Positions 25,341-34,425 are shown, numbered from the stretch's first letter. The stretch is 64,000 bases of DNA from Aquipuribacter hungaricus (GCF_037860755.1 NZ_JBBEOI010000003.1:1-64000), one strand, 5' to 3'. The notes: generated by a model not told the origin, from the letters alone. Numbers and translations are program-made.

Positions 25341-26370
25341 CTGAGCCGTTCCCCTCGGTCGTGTCCTGTCGCCACGGCCCGTCCGGGCCGGGGGATGTCG
25401 CCGCACCGCTGCTGTCCCTCGTGGTGTCACCGGTGGTGGTGGCGGTCGTGTTGCCGGTGGTCGTGTTGCCGGTGGTCGTGTTGCCGGTGGTGGTGCTGCC
25501 GGTGGTCTCGGAGTCCGCCTCCACCCAGGTGCGCCAGCCGGCGTCGAGGCTGAGTTGGCTGCCAGGCCAGGTGGACGGTGCTCGGGCGGGTGGCTCGCCG
25601 GGACCGATGAGCCATCGACCGTCCTGCCACTGCATCCGCTCGCAGTGCCCAAACCCCAGACGCGCTTCGGTGACGATGACGGCGCGGACCTCCAGCAGCA
25701 CGCACGCCAGCACCCAGTCCTGCCCGTCGACGCCCTTGACCTGGGCAGCGGCCGGGGTGACGGTGACGGTCGTGGTGAGGTCCTTCTCTGGCCCCATCTG
25801 CGCGGTGCCGAGGAAGGACTGGACGTGCTGGGTGATCTCCCACCCCGCCACCCCTGCGGCATCCCCCTCCCCCGCCGGCGTATCTGGCCGGTCGGTACCG
25901 GTGGCGGGCAGGGTCCACTGCTCGTGGATCTGCACGGTCAACGGGATGGACATCGCCTGGAACACGGAGGATTCGATAGCGGCCAGCTGAGCGACCGCCC
26001 CCTCGGGCGTCCGCGGGAACCCCGAGGGGACACCGGCCGGGCCGGCGGTGGTGGCCGGTGGGACGACCAGGACCGGGGCGGAAGTTGCAGCGGGCACGGC
26101 CGGCTGAGCATCACCCGGGGTCACCTCGAGCATCGGTGCCGCCGCGATCCGGTTCCGGCGCGTCTGGGCGTCCTCGACCTGGCCGTTGGCCTCGGCCGCC
26201 GGTTCGGCCGCCGCCAGGTCACCGACCACGGTCAGGTAGATGGCCTGGACAAGCCCGAAGACCAGCAGGAGGGCGGTGACCACGACCGCGGCGAGGACAC
26301 CGAGCAGCCGCTGCCGGCTCCAGGCCTCACCCCCACCCGGACGGGTCGCGGTTCCGGCGAAGCGGCTCAT
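25333..26370 (-). CDS. Single-pass conjugation protein (VirB8/TcpC-like candidate)
   Basis: A 345-residue protein with one transmembrane helix (about 20-48, LLGVLAAVVVTALLLVFGLV), a Pro/Ala-rich linker and a folded extracellular domain (about 110-300; FPRTPEGAVAQLAAIESSVFQ, ERMQWQDGRWLIGPGEPPA). Membrane helix plus an NTF2-like outer domain is the layout of VirB8/TcpC channel scaffolds, and the WQDGRWLI ending supports it, though I cannot confirm the fold. The tail has Thr/Asn repeats (TTGN units). ATG 26370 overlaps the previous stop (ATGA). Confidence 0.65.
   Translation of the reverse strand: MSRFAGTATRPGGGEAWSRQRLLGVLAAVVVTALLLVFGLVQAIYLTVVGDLAAAEPAAEANGQVEDAQTRRNRIAAAPMLEVTPGDAQPAVPAATSAPVLVVPPATTAGPAGVPSGFPRTPEGAVAQLAAIESSVFQAMSIPLTVQIHEQWTLPATGTDRPDTPAGEGDAAGVAGWEITQHVQSFLGTAQMGPEKDLTTTVTVTPAAAQVKGVDGQDWVLACVLLEVRAVIVTEARLGFGHCERMQWQDGRWLIGPGEPPARAPSTWPGSQLSLDAGWRTWVEADSETTGSTTTGNTTTGNTTTGNTTATTTGDTTRDSSGAATSPGPDGPWRQDTTEGNGSDA
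25445..25504 (+). repeat. Four tandem 15-bp repeats in the conjugation-protein tail
   Basis: Three exact copies of GTCGTGTTGCCGGTG and one diverged copy run head to tail. On the minus strand they encode the Thr-rich TTGNT repeats, probably a flexible wall-spanning tail. Confidence 0.85.
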
Positions 26371-26735
26371 GCGAGCGGGCCACCGAGCCCGGGCAGGGTC
26401 GCGGCGACGCAACCGTCACCCATGAACCCGTCCACCATGCCGGGCAGGACCAGGTAGCCGATCCCCGCGGCGAACATGACGACGATGCTGACCACGCCAG
26501 CCTTGCTGGCGTGGGGCATGGAGAAGATGCGGCCCGCGACGATGGCGCCGATGCCGATGATGACCCCGACGCTGAACATGATCAGGACGCCCCACAGGAC
26601 GTAGCCCATGATCTCGTCGATGTACTGCTGGGCGTTGCCCGGGGCGACGGGGCAGACCGCCGCGAGCAGCTGGGTGGCCGCCGAGTCGGTCGAGCCGGTG
26701 GCGAGGTCGGTGAGGGTGGGCAGGTGGCGGGTCAT
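26367..26735 (-). CDS. VirB2/TrbC-like small membrane protein
   Basis: A 122-residue protein with two hydrophobic helices (about 45-68 and 80-102) separated by a short basic loop (GRIFSMPHASKAG), and an N-terminal segment that may be a leader. Size and helical hairpin fit the VirB2/TrbC pilin-like family of T4SS. Lies between the VirB8-like and MinD-like genes, with four-base overlaps on both sides. It could form the channel lining or a short pilus. Confidence 0.65.
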   Translation of the reverse strand: MTRHLPTLTDLATGSTDSAATQLLAAVCPVAPGNAQQYIDEIMGYVLWGVLIMFSVGVIIGIGAIVAGRIFSMPHASKAGVVSIVVMFAAGIGYLVLPGMVDGFMGDGCVAATLPGLGGPLA

Positions 26736-27685
26736 GGCGTGACTCCTCGTGTGGTGGTGGGGGCTAGCAGCCGGGCGGCCGCCTGCAGCAGGGCCGGCGG
26801 GAGCGGGGCGGGGCTGAGCCCGAGGACGGCCAGCTCACGGTCGTGCGGGACCTCGACGAGGCGGCCGTCGTCGTCCAGGGCTCGGGTGTGCGGTCCGAGG
26901 CCGTGCGCAACGGCGCGGGACCAGCGGCGCCGGCGAGGCCCGATGACGGCGGCATGGACGGTGCACCCGACGCCGGAGAGCAGGTCCAGCTGCACCTCCA
27001 GGCGCCGTAGCCCGGGCACGGTCGCCGTGGTGACCAGGACGGCGTGCTCTGCCATCAGCACCTCGTCCTGCAGCCAGGAGGGCCGGGCCAGGACGTGCTG
27101 CAAGCCCCAGCCGACGTCCAGGACGCTCAGCGCGCCGGCACCCTCGACCGTGGCCAGGGACGCCGGGGACGCACTGACGGGAAGTACCGCGGGGGTGGGG
27201 ACCTGGTCGGCGGCGTCGACGTCCTCGGCGACGCGCTCGAGCAGCAGGTCTCCCCGCTGCCCCCGCACCCAGCCCGACGGGTCCCACCCGAGTTCGGAGG
27301 TGCTGGCGGCGGCCACCCCGGAGGCGGCGGGCGGGCTGCACTCGACAACCCGGACCGGTCCCACCGGCGCGGTCGCAGCGGCGTTCAGGGCGGCGGTCGC
27401 GACCGCGACGGCCACGGTGGACGCCCCGCACGCTCCAGAGCAGCCAAGGACCGGCAGCACCCGCTCCCCGGCTGTCTTCGACCAGGTGCCGGTCGAGCCG
27501 GCCGCGCTCGTCTGGGCTGGGTCGGAATTAGAGGCGCCACCTGCGCGGAAGGCGCCGGCCTGGACCGCGGCCCAGGCGCGCCGGAGCTCCGGCACCGACA
27601 CCGCGGGCCGTGGGCGCGGCTCGGCGCCGGCACCGTCCCGGGAAGGGAGGGCCGTGGTGGTCCTGGTGGTGGTCGTGGCGCTCAT
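26732..27685 (-). CDS. MinD/CpaE-like protein with degenerate P-loop
   Basis: A 317-residue protein. The region VLPVLGCSGACGASTVAVAVATAAL sits where a MinD/ParA deviant Walker A would be, but both lysines are replaced. Later stretches (VRVVECSPPAASG, LSVLDVGWGL, AVLVTTATVPGLRRLEVQL) keep the alternating strand-helix pattern of the SIMIBI fold. It is therefore probably a pseudo-ATPase. A similar protein (37999-38856) is encoded in the Tad operon, where CpaE-type proteins position the pilus machine; this one may position the T4SS. It overlaps both neighbours by four bases. Confidence 0.6.
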   Translation of the reverse strand: MSATTTTRTTTALPSRDGAGAEPRPRPAVSVPELRRAWAAVQAGAFRAGGASNSDPAQTSAAGSTGTWSKTAGERVLPVLGCSGACGASTVAVAVATAALNAAATAPVGPVRVVECSPPAASGVAAASTSELGWDPSGWVRGQRGDLLLERVAEDVDAADQVPTPAVLPVSASPASLATVEGAGALSVLDVGWGLQHVLARPSWLQDEVLMAEHAVLVTTATVPGLRRLEVQLDLLSGVGCTVHAAVIGPRRRRWSRAVAHGLGPHTRALDDDGRLVEVPHDRELAVLGLSPAPLPPALLQAAARLLAPTTTRGVTP

Positions 27686-28044
27686 GCTGTGTCCGCGCGC
27701 AGGAGCGACTGGCGAAGCTGCAGCCCGGCGCGCAGCTGGGCGGGGCTGAGGCACCCGAGGGCGGCCTTCGCCTGCTGCACCTCACGCAGCAGGGTCACGC
27801 ACCCGTCGAGCTGGCCGATCGCCTCGGCCTCACGTCCGACGATCTCGAACAGCCGCGCGACCTCCGCCGTGGCCTGCTCGTCGTCTTGCTCATGCATCTC
27901 GACCACCTCCACCGCCCTCAGGGCACGCGGGCGGGCCCGGCGGTCACCGTCAGGACCCCCAGTGGTGCCGCGACCAGCGGAGCCGCTAGAACGACCGGCG
28001 CGAGCCTGGGTGCGGTCGGTGGGGCCGGTGCGGTCGGTGCTCAT
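27682..28044 (-). CDS. Small helical protein of the transfer operon
   Basis: A 120-residue protein. The first 45 residues are basic and probably disordered; residues 50-115 are two amphipathic helices (QATAEVARLFEIVGREAEAI, LREVQQAKAALGCLSPAQL). I do not recognise a family. Lies between the sigma-like regulator and the MinD-like protein with ATGA overlaps at both ends, so it is firmly in the operon. Confidence 0.6.
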   Translation of the reverse strand: MSTDRTGPTDRTQARAGRSSGSAGRGTTGGPDGDRRARPRALRAVEVVEMHEQDDEQATAEVARLFEIVGREAEAIGQLDGCVTLLREVQQAKAALGCLSPAQLRAGLQLRQSLLRADTA

Positions 28045-28865
28045 GCGGCGTCGCTGTAGCGGCCGTCACGGCAGGCCCGCGCGAGGGCCTGGACGCTGCG
28101 TCGGGTGCGGCGGCGCACGGTCACCGGTGAGACACCCCAGTTGCGGGCCACCTCCTCGCTCAGGGCGTTGGCCAGCAGGCCCCCGCCGCCGCGGTGGCGG
28201 CGGCCCAAGGACCGCGCGGACGCAGCCTCCATCAGGCTCAGGAGCAGGTCGCGGTCCTGGCTGCTGATGACGTCGTTGCTGCACGCCCACCGCAGGACGT
28301 CTACGACCTCCTCCGCGGCGGCTGGCCCCGGCTCAGAGGCGGTGGGGTCGTCCAGAGCGGACCAGAACGCGGCGGTGGGGTCGACCGGTTGGGTCAGGGA
28401 CCAGGTGCGGTCGCCGGGTCGGCCGAGGGAGCGGTCGTCGCACTGGCGGAGCACCCCGGTGCGGGTGTTCGCGCGGATGTTGGCGGCGACTTTGCGCAGC
28501 CGCTGCCACGGGAAGGTCCGGATCTCCAGCCACAGCTGGGCGGCAACAGCCTCGTCGAGGGAGCCGGTCACCCCGCGGAGCTCGTGCGCCACGGACACCG
28601 CGGCGGGCAGCAGGGACCAGCACAACGTCGCGGCCGCGGCCGGGTCGTCCCCGCCGTCGACGGCCGCCAGGCACGCCAGGGCGTGCAGGACGCCATCGGC
28701 GTCGGCCCGGTCCGCGGCCAGCGTCCACTCCGGCACCTGCAGCGGGCCCGTCACCACGGCCAGGCGTGCGTCCTGGCGCGCCCAGGCCGGCCACCGCCGC
28801 TGCGCTTGGCGGATCAGCTCGCTGGTCTCCGGGTCGTCTAGACCCAGGTGTTCGGCGACGCTCAT
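28041..28865 (-). CDS. Putative regulator with C-terminal sigma-like helix-turn-helix
   Basis: A 274-residue protein, first gene of the transfer operon. The N-terminal two-thirds is helical (ALACLAAVDGGDDPAAAATL, AAQLWLEIRTFPWQRLRKVAANI) and resembles the leading gene of other actinobacterial transfer clusters. The C-terminus has SEEVARNWGVSPVTVRRRTRRSV, a helix-turn-helix like sigma region 4. It probably controls the operon. GAGAGGAG lies 5 nt before ATG 28865, and a perfect inverted repeat abuts it, a plausible autoregulatory site. Confidence 0.65.
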   Translation of the reverse strand: MSVAEHLGLDDPETSELIRQAQRRWPAWARQDARLAVVTGPLQVPEWTLAADRADADGVLHALACLAAVDGGDDPAAAATLCWSLLPAAVSVAHELRGVTGSLDEAVAAQLWLEIRTFPWQRLRKVAANIRANTRTGVLRQCDDRSLGRPGDRTWSLTQPVDPTAAFWSALDDPTASEPGPAAAEEVVDVLRWACSNDVISSQDRDLLLSLMEAASARSLGRRHRGGGGLLANALSEEVARNWGVSPVTVRRRTRRSVQALARACRDGRYSDAA

Positions 28866-28873
28866 GGGGCTCC

Positions 28874-28897
28874 TCTCGCCACGTTGATGTGGCGAGA
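28874..28897 (-). promoter_or_regulatory. Perfect inverted repeat before the transfer operon
   Basis: Nine-base arms TCTCGCCAC and GTGGCGAGA flank GTTGAT. The proximal arm overlaps the ribosome site of the first transfer gene. It may be an operator for the HTH protein that follows or an RNA hairpin limiting translation. Confidence 0.6.
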
Positions 28898-29049
28898 AGG
28901 TGCCGAGCGGACGTCACCGGGTTCGTCCCCCCGACCCGCTCACGGGCGAGAGGGACGTCGGGGGGACGGGGCGGGGGGACGGGCGTTGTCGCAGGTCAGG
29001 GCACGTCCCCCAAGTCGTCGAGAACCGACGGACGAGGAGGTTGCGTCAG

Positions 29050-29066
29050 GCCCGGTGGGGCCGGGC
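29050..29066 (-). terminator. Hairpin after the Tad operon
   Basis: GCCCGG and CCGGGC arms around a five-base loop lie 21 bp past the last Tad-operon stop (29088) on the minus strand. Between here and 28898 the gap probably holds the transfer-operon promoter, but no clear -35/-10 pair stands out. Confidence 0.45.
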
Positions 29067-29087
29067 GGGGTGGGGTGACCTGGTCGC

Positions 29088-32000
29088 TCAGCTGGCGGCG
29101 CGGGAGTTGCGGGAGAGCCAGCCGTGGCGGTCGATGATCTCCTGGGTGCGGTCTGGCAGCTCCTCGGGCGGGCCGCCGTCGTCGCTGCGGTTGCACACCT
29201 GGCCCAGGACGATCTGGCGCGCCGCCTGGTCGTGCCCAGCGGCGGCAGCGACGGCGGCCAGGTCGAGACGGGGGATCTCCTCGTGCGGGGCAGCCAAGGC
29301 GGCGAGCTCCGCGGTGGCCCGTGCAGCGGCGAGGTCGCCGACCTGCAGCAGGTGGGTCGCCACCACGTGCGCGACGTCGACGACGGCGCACACCATGTGC
29401 TGGTCGAGCCGGTCGCCCTCCACCAGCCAGCTCCAGCCGCCCGGGCGCTGCCTGGCGAAGAGCGGACCGCTGACCAGGCTGAGGGCGGCGCGGAGGTCGG
29501 CGATGCCGGCCGGGCCCCGGGTCTCACCGCGCAGCCGCAGACGCCGGAACAGGTCGGCGTCGACCAAGAGGTCCTCCACCTGGTAGACCCCGACGCCGCG
29601 GAGCTGGCCGGCCGCTGACAGCCGGGCGTCGGGCAGGTGAGGGCTGCCCGTGCGGGGGTTGGTGCCCAGCCAGTCCCGGACCACCTTGACGTAGTCGCGG
29701 GTCTTGCTCGCCGTGATGTTGAAGGCGTCGGCGACCTCGTCGGGCGTGGCCCCATGAGGGCGGGTCGCGAGGAACGCGAGGAGCTCGGTCCAGTAGGGCT
29801 TGCGCTTGGTCACCGGGGTCCCTCGGGTGCGGGCACCGACCGGGCCCAGCAGCGTCAGGCGGGGCCGGTCGCAGGAGTCGGAGAACCAGGCCGCCACGTC
29901 CTCGTCCAGGCCGGGGTCGGCGTCGGCGACGGCGTGGCGGACCCGGACCGGCACCTGCGGGGCGAGGCTGCTCAGATCCTCCGCCGTGGTGGCCGCCACC
30001 GCCAGGTACTCCTCGTCCGGGACAGGCAGCACCGACTCCGGCTCGAGCGGAGCGACAGCCTCCTCCAGCAAGCAGTCGTCACCGACGCCGCCCCCCTCCT
30101 CGACGTCGGCCACGACGTCGACGCTCAGGTCGTCGACGTCCGCCAGCGGATCGGTGTCGTGACGCTCCGCCCAGACGGTGACGGCCTCCGTCCCAGCGTC
30201 GTCCTCCTCGAGGCGGTGATGCCTTGGGAGGGTGTGCTCGTCTCGGAGGGAGCCAGCGTCATCGGACCAGGAGCGCCAGTCCTCGACGGCGTAGGTAGAG
30301 CCGGCCGCGGGCATGGGACCGTCGATGGCGCCGATGGCGTACAGGGCCGCGCAGCCGTGGGCCTCCTGGCTTGTGAGACCGACCGCGGTGACCGCGGCGC
30401 CCACGCCGGGCAGCACTAGTCGCCCGGCCGCGTCGACCCGGACCACCCCACCGGCGGGACCGAGGGGCAGCGGTGCGGGTGCCCGTCCTGTGACCTCGAG
30501 GTCGTCCTCGGGCTGCTCGTCCTCGAGCAGGACGACGCTGGTCCCTGTCCTGTCCGGGTGGGCCTGCAGTAGAGCCGTGAGATCGCCCAGGGCGGGCGTG
30601 CGGTGCCCTGTGCCGATGAGGAGGACTCGGGCGGGCCAGGCGTCGTCACCGGCCTGGCGTGCGCGGGCGTCAGGCACGTCGAGCCCGACGCGCGTACCGC
30701 GGTCGACGGTCGCGACAGCCTCGGCGACCAGGTCACCCGCGACGAGGTCGCCGCTGGCGGGGTCCCTCCTGGCAGGGTCGAGGGTGGAGGGGTAGGTGTC
30801 GCCGGTGTCGTGGACGCGCAGCCGGTCGGGGTTCATCGGGCCCAGCTCGGCGGCGACCCCGACGCAGTCCACGCTCACCCCGTTCGACCACAGGTTGCAT
30901 GCGAGCTCGGCCGCCACGTACCTGAGGAGGGCCACGGCGCGCTCAGGGTCACCGACCAGCCGCACCGCCCCCAGGCTTTCCAGGTTCAGCAGCCATGTGG
31001 CGCCGTGGTCGTCCGTGCCCACCGTGACCAGGACGGGGAACGGGGCGGGCTGGTCGGCGTTCAGCGGCCCGACCTCGCTGGTCTCGGCGGTGGCGGGGAA
31101 CAGCCACCGCAGCCCGTCGCTGCTGCCGCTCCAGGGGGCGGGCAGCACGGTCGGTGTGCCCAGGTGAAGGACTATGCCGGCCGCGTCCAGTGCCACCGCC
31201 GCCACGGCGGGCAGCGGCTCCCCGGAGCTGACGTGGCGCGTGCCGAGGCGTCGCAGGACCTCGTCGAGCCGTTCGACGACCTCCACCACTGGCGCGCTGA
31301 CGAGCACGCTGCGCTCGGTCGGGTACAGCTCAGGTGACGGGACCGTGAGAGCACGCCCTGGTCGGCGGGCGCGGGACTGCCCGGCACGTCGCTGTCGCAG
31401 CAGGAGCAGCATGCCGGCGGCGAGCACGGCCCCGGCCCCGGACAGCCCCGTGACCAGCCAGGCCGGCTCGATCAACTCCGCGTCACCCTCATCGGGCGCG
31501 TCGCCCGCGTCAGCCATGTCGGCGATGTCGGCCATGTCCGTGACGTCAGCATCGGTCGGCGCGGCGACGCCAGCTGCCCCGCTCGTCCGGTCCACCTGCG
31601 ACCGGTCAGGGGCCTGCGCGGTGCCTGCGGCCGCGTCCTGGTCGGTGTCGGGCCGGGCCAGGGCGTCGCCAGCCGGCTGGGACGCCTCTGTCGGTGCCGC
31701 GGCGGGAGCCCCGGCGTCGGCCACGTCCTGAGCGGTCGGCAGGCCCGCCGGAGCGGGCGGGGCGGAGACGGTCGCGGTGGGGGCGGTCGCGGGTTCGGCG
31801 GTGGCGCGGTCCGAGGTGGTGGGGAGGGGGATCACCCAGCCCGGGCGGATGACGTCGGGGTCCGTGAGCTGCTGCCCGTCCGGTTGGGTCGCCCCTGCCG
31901 CTGCGGCGGCGAGCTCGGGGTAGCGGTTCCCGTCCCCCAGTTGGCTCTCGGCGATCTCCCACAGGGAGTCTCCTGCCGTGACGACGTGGGAGCCCGTCGC

Positions 32001-32909
32001 ATCGGGCGCGGCAGGCGGCACGGCCGTCGGGCCAGCCGTCGGGCTTGTGGCGCTGGTGGGGGGCGTCCAAGCGGGCAGGTGCGTCGCGTCGGCGGGCATC
32101 TGCAGCTGCCAGCCGGGCTTGATGACGTCGGGGTCGGTCAGGGTCGTCCCGTCCGGCTGTGGTCGGGACACGTTCAGGTCGAAGATTTCGGCCCACCGGG
32201 TGCCGTCACCGAGCTCGTCCTCCGCGATGCGCCACAGGCAGTCGTAGCGGCCCGCGGCCGGCGCCTGGACGAGGTACGCCCTGGGTGGCGCGGCGGTGAC
32301 GTCCTGCCCCAAGCCGGGATCTGGGGTCGACGTCGTGGCGTCGCCGGTCCCGGGCCCGGGCGCCGTCTCGGCCACTGTGGCCACCATGTTCCCGCGGTCG
32401 GGCACAGGCCAGGCGGACGGGCTTGTGGCCGAGCTCAAGGTCGGTGCGTCCTGCCCGGCGGGCGCTTGCTGGTCCGTCGACGAGATCGTCGGTGCCGAAG
32501 CAGTCGGGGTTGCGGCCGCCGAGGCGGTGGTCAGAGGGGCGGCGGCGCCGACCAGGAGCAGGGCGACCACCAGGGTTCGGGCGAGGTCCTGGCTCGGGCC
32601 CCACATGGGCAGCCGGAGTTGGGGGCGGCCGCGGCGCGTGGTCGCGTTGACCAGCTCCACCAGGACCCCGACGGTGAAGTGCGCCCAGGCCAGCCACGCC
32701 ACCGCGGCGAGGATGTCGACTACTGCGCTGCTGGGCAGGGGGTTGGTCGCCAGCCCGGCCAGCCCCGTGACCTCGGGGAGGGTGCTGGGCAGAGGCCAGC
32801 CCACCAGGACGCTGAGGAGGGCCGGGATACCCAGCACCGCGACCGAGAGGACCGTGCCGGCGGTGACCTGTCGTGCCCGGTCCAGAGCGGTGATCTGCTG
32901 AGAGGTCAC
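29088..32909 (-). CDS. Giant LysM-BTAD membrane protein of the Tad operon
   Basis: A 1273-residue protein. It begins with about three hydrophobic helices (residues 15-125), then has two LysM-like wall-binding repeats (CLWRIAEDELGDGTRWAEIF to DVIKPGWQLQMP, about 215-265; SLWEIAESQLGDGNRYPEL to DVIRPGWVIPLP, about 310-360). A Thr/Pro/Ala-rich linker and another helix (about 495-515, LSGAGAVLAAGMLLLL) follow. The cytosolic part ends in a helix-turn-helix-like segment (ELLAFLATRPHGATPDEVADAF) and a bacterial transcriptional activator domain (about 1130-1265). Such LysM-BTAD proteins accompany actinobacterial Tad loci; a link between wall sensing and regulation is an inference. It starts at GTG 32909, overlapping the previous stop. 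Confidence 0.85.
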   Translation of the reverse strand: MTSQQITALDRARQVTAGTVLSVAVLGIPALLSVLVGWPLPSTLPEVTGLAGLATNPLPSSAVVDILAAVAWLAWAHFTVGVLVELVNATTRRGRPQLRLPMWGPSQDLARTLVVALLLVGAAAPLTTASAAATPTASAPTISSTDQQAPAGQDAPTLSSATSPSAWPVPDRGNMVATVAETAPGPGTGDATTSTPDPGLGQDVTAAPPRAYLVQAPAAGRYDCLWRIAEDELGDGTRWAEIFDLNVSRPQPDGTTLTDPDVIKPGWQLQMPADATHLPAWTPPTSATSPTAGPTAVPPAAPDATGSHVVTAGDSLWEIAESQLGDGNRYPELAAAAAGATQPDGQQLTDPDVIRPGWVIPLPTTSDRATAEPATAPTATVSAPPAPAGLPTAQDVADAGAPAAAPTEASQPAGDALARPDTDQDAAAGTAQAPDRSQVDRTSGAAGVAAPTDADVTDMADIADMADAGDAPDEGDAELIEPAWLVTGLSGAGAVLAAGMLLLLRQRRAGQSRARRPGRALTVPSPELYPTERSVLVSAPVVEVVERLDEVLRRLGTRHVSSGEPLPAVAAVALDAAGIVLHLGTPTVLPAPWSGSSDGLRWLFPATAETSEVGPLNADQPAPFPVLVTVGTDDHGATWLLNLESLGAVRLVGDPERAVALLRYVAAELACNLWSNGVSVDCVGVAAELGPMNPDRLRVHDTGDTYPSTLDPARRDPASGDLVAGDLVAEAVATVDRGTRVGLDVPDARARQAGDDAWPARVLLIGTGHRTPALGDLTALLQAHPDRTGTSVVLLEDEQPEDDLEVTGRAPAPLPLGPAGGVVRVDAAGRLVLPGVGAAVTAVGLTSQEAHGCAALYAIGAIDGPMPAAGSTYAVEDWRSWSDDAGSLRDEHTLPRHHRLEEDDAGTEAVTVWAERHDTDPLADVDDLSVDVVADVEEGGGVGDDCLLEEAVAPLEPESVLPVPDEEYLAVAATTAEDLSSLAPQVPVRVRHAVADADPGLDEDVAAWFSDSCDRPRLTLLGPVGARTRGTPVTKRKPYWTELLAFLATRPHGATPDEVADAFNITASKTRDYVKVVRDWLGTNPRTGSPHLPDARLSAAGQLRGVGVYQVEDLLVDADLFRRLRLRGETRGPAGIADLRAALSLVSGPLFARQRPGGWSWLVEGDRLDQHMVCAVVDVAHVVATHLLQVGDLAAARATAELAALAAPHEEIPRLDLAAVAAAAGHDQAARQIVLGQVCNRSDDGGPPEELPDRTQEIIDRHGWLSRNSRAAS

Positions 32910-33439
32910 GGGATGCTCACCTCCTGGGTGTCACCGATTGCGGGGCGGGCGCCGGCGGTCGCCGACACCACCTGCGGCCCGACGCCCACGGCCCCAAGGA
33001 GCACGGGCTGGTAGGTGAGCGTGACCGTGACGTTCACCTGCCCGTCCGGGCCCGCGACCGCGGAGCACGAGGCGTCCGGGCGGTACTGCGCGATCCACGT
33101 GCACGCGGCGGCCTGGGCGGCGCCGGGCGCGACGGCTCGGACCGCCCCCTGGTCCCGGAAGCCGGCGACGTCCATCCGGTCGACCGCGGCCCGGGCGCCC
33201 TCGGAGGCGAGCCCGATGACCTCCTGGCGGGTGGTGATCGCTCGGCCGCCGTCCACGACCAGCCCCGTCCCGAACAACAAGGCAGGCGCCATGAGGAGTG
33301 TCCACACGGTCGCCGAGCCTCGGTCACCGACCATGGCGCAGGCCGGAGCCCGCGTCGGCCTGCGCGTCGGCCTGCAGGTCCTGCTCGACGGCGCCAAGGC
33401 CGCCCACGAGGTCGTAGACGGTGGGGTCGTGAGGGTCAT
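32906..33439 (-). CDS. TadE/TadG-like pseudopilin
   Basis: A 177-residue protein. The membrane segment (DRGSATVWTLLMAPALLFGTGLVV, about 48-72) follows a short basic head, with GRAITTRQEVIGLASEGARAAVDR after it, typical of TadG/TadE-type minor pilins in which a polar residue precedes a helix exposed outside. The first 47 residues are Ser/Thr/Arg-rich. One Cys pair (ACTWIAQYRPDASC) may form a disulfide. Overlaps both neighbours by four bases. Confidence 0.75.
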   Translation of the reverse strand: MTLTTPPSTTSWAALAPSSRTCRPTRRPTRAPACAMVGDRGSATVWTLLMAPALLFGTGLVVDGGRAITTRQEVIGLASEGARAAVDRMDVAGFRDQGAVRAVAPGAAQAAACTWIAQYRPDASCSAVAGPDGQVNVTVTLTYQPVLLGAVGVGPQVVSATAGARPAIGDTQEVSIP

Positions 33440-33894
33440 GGCTGGGACCTGTACTGCTCGATCGGGCTGGCGGCGGTCGCCGTCAGCGTCTTCGTGGCGG
33501 GCAGGCCAGGCAGTCCGATGTCGCCGAGGCGGGCTCGGCAGGACACGGTGACCTCGACCAGACCGCCGGGAATGAAGCGGGTGGCGTCGACGAGCACCTC
33601 GGGTCCCGACTCGCACGTGATCGACTCCCGGGACAGGGCGACGTTGGCGGCCGTCTCGGCCTGCGCCTGCGCCACCGGCACGCTGCGGGCGAGGGAGGCG
33701 GCGCGGGCGCCGTCGCGGGCCGCGCCGGTGACCTGCAGGCGCGCCTGCTCCACCCGTCCCGCGGCAACCACCAACAGCAAGGCGACGATGATCACCGGCA
33801 CGAGCAGGAGCACCTCCGCAGTGGAGAAACCCGCATCCCCCCGGCATCGGCCGACCGGGGTACGACGCCGGCGGCCTGACGTCACGCGGGTCAC
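33436..33894 (-). CDS. TadE-family pseudopilin
   Basis: A 152-residue protein. A basic head is followed by GDAGFSTAEVLLLVPVIIVALLLVV, the prepilin-peptidase-like cleavage region and hydrophobic helix of TadE proteins, where the E five residues after the Phe is the hallmark glutamate. The C-terminal domain contains two Cys (SITCESG, VSCRARL). Second of three consecutive pseudopilin genes; four-base overlaps on both sides. Confidence 0.85.
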   Translation of the reverse strand: MTRVTSGRRRRTPVGRCRGDAGFSTAEVLLLVPVIIVALLLVVAAGRVEQARLQVTGAARDGARAASLARSVPVAQAQAETAANVALSRESITCESGPEVLVDATRFIPGGLVEVTVSCRARLGDIGLPGLPATKTLTATAASPIEQYRSQP

Positions 33895-34337
33895 GGGGCG
33901 CCCACGAAGCGCTCGACGCTGCTGCTGGCCACGCCGGTCACCCTCAGGTCCACCCCCGGGATCATGGACAGCCCGACCGCCGAGACGGTCGCCGTCGCGG
34001 TCTCAGGAGCCTGGACCACGGTGACTGACCGCAGCTCGACTGCCTGACTGTCGCCCAGGAGCCGGCTCGCGGCGGCCTCCCCAACGGCGGTGGCCTGCCC
34101 AGGAGTCAGGTCGGCCGCAGCAGCTGCGTGTGCGGCTTCCTGTGCGGCCGCGGTGACCAGCTGACGCTCGTGCATCCACAGCCCCACCTGCACCGTGCCC
34201 AGGGTGAGCAGGACCACGAGCGGCGCCATCCCGAGCAGCTCGACGACGCTCGCGCCCGAGTCACCACCCCAACCAGAGCCGCCGAGGCGGCGCCACCGCC
34301 GCGGGCCTCGAGTTCGGAGCGTGGTGCGTGTCGTCAT
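33891..34337 (-). CDS. TadE-family pseudopilin
   Basis: A 148-residue protein with GDSGASVVELLGMAPLVVLLTLGTV, the conserved TadE cleavage-site Glu and hydrophobic helix, then an Ala-rich helix (TAAAQEAAHAAAAADL). ATG 34337 has GAAGGAG 8-9 nt upstream. First of the three pseudopilin genes, 88 bp after the pilin gene. Confidence 0.85.
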   Translation of the reverse strand: MTTRTTLRTRGPRRWRRLGGSGWGGDSGASVVELLGMAPLVVLLTLGTVQVGLWMHERQLVTAAAQEAAHAAAAADLTPGQATAVGEAAASRLLGDSQAVELRSVTVVQAPETATATVSAVGLSMIPGVDLRVTGVASSSVERFVGAP

Positions 34338-34425
34338 GTGCGTGCTCCTTCACCGTAGAGGCCTCGCGCGGTCAGCTCGGTCCCGGGTGAGTGTTAGGGC
34401 CGGGGGTGTGGGGGTTGCTGGTGCG

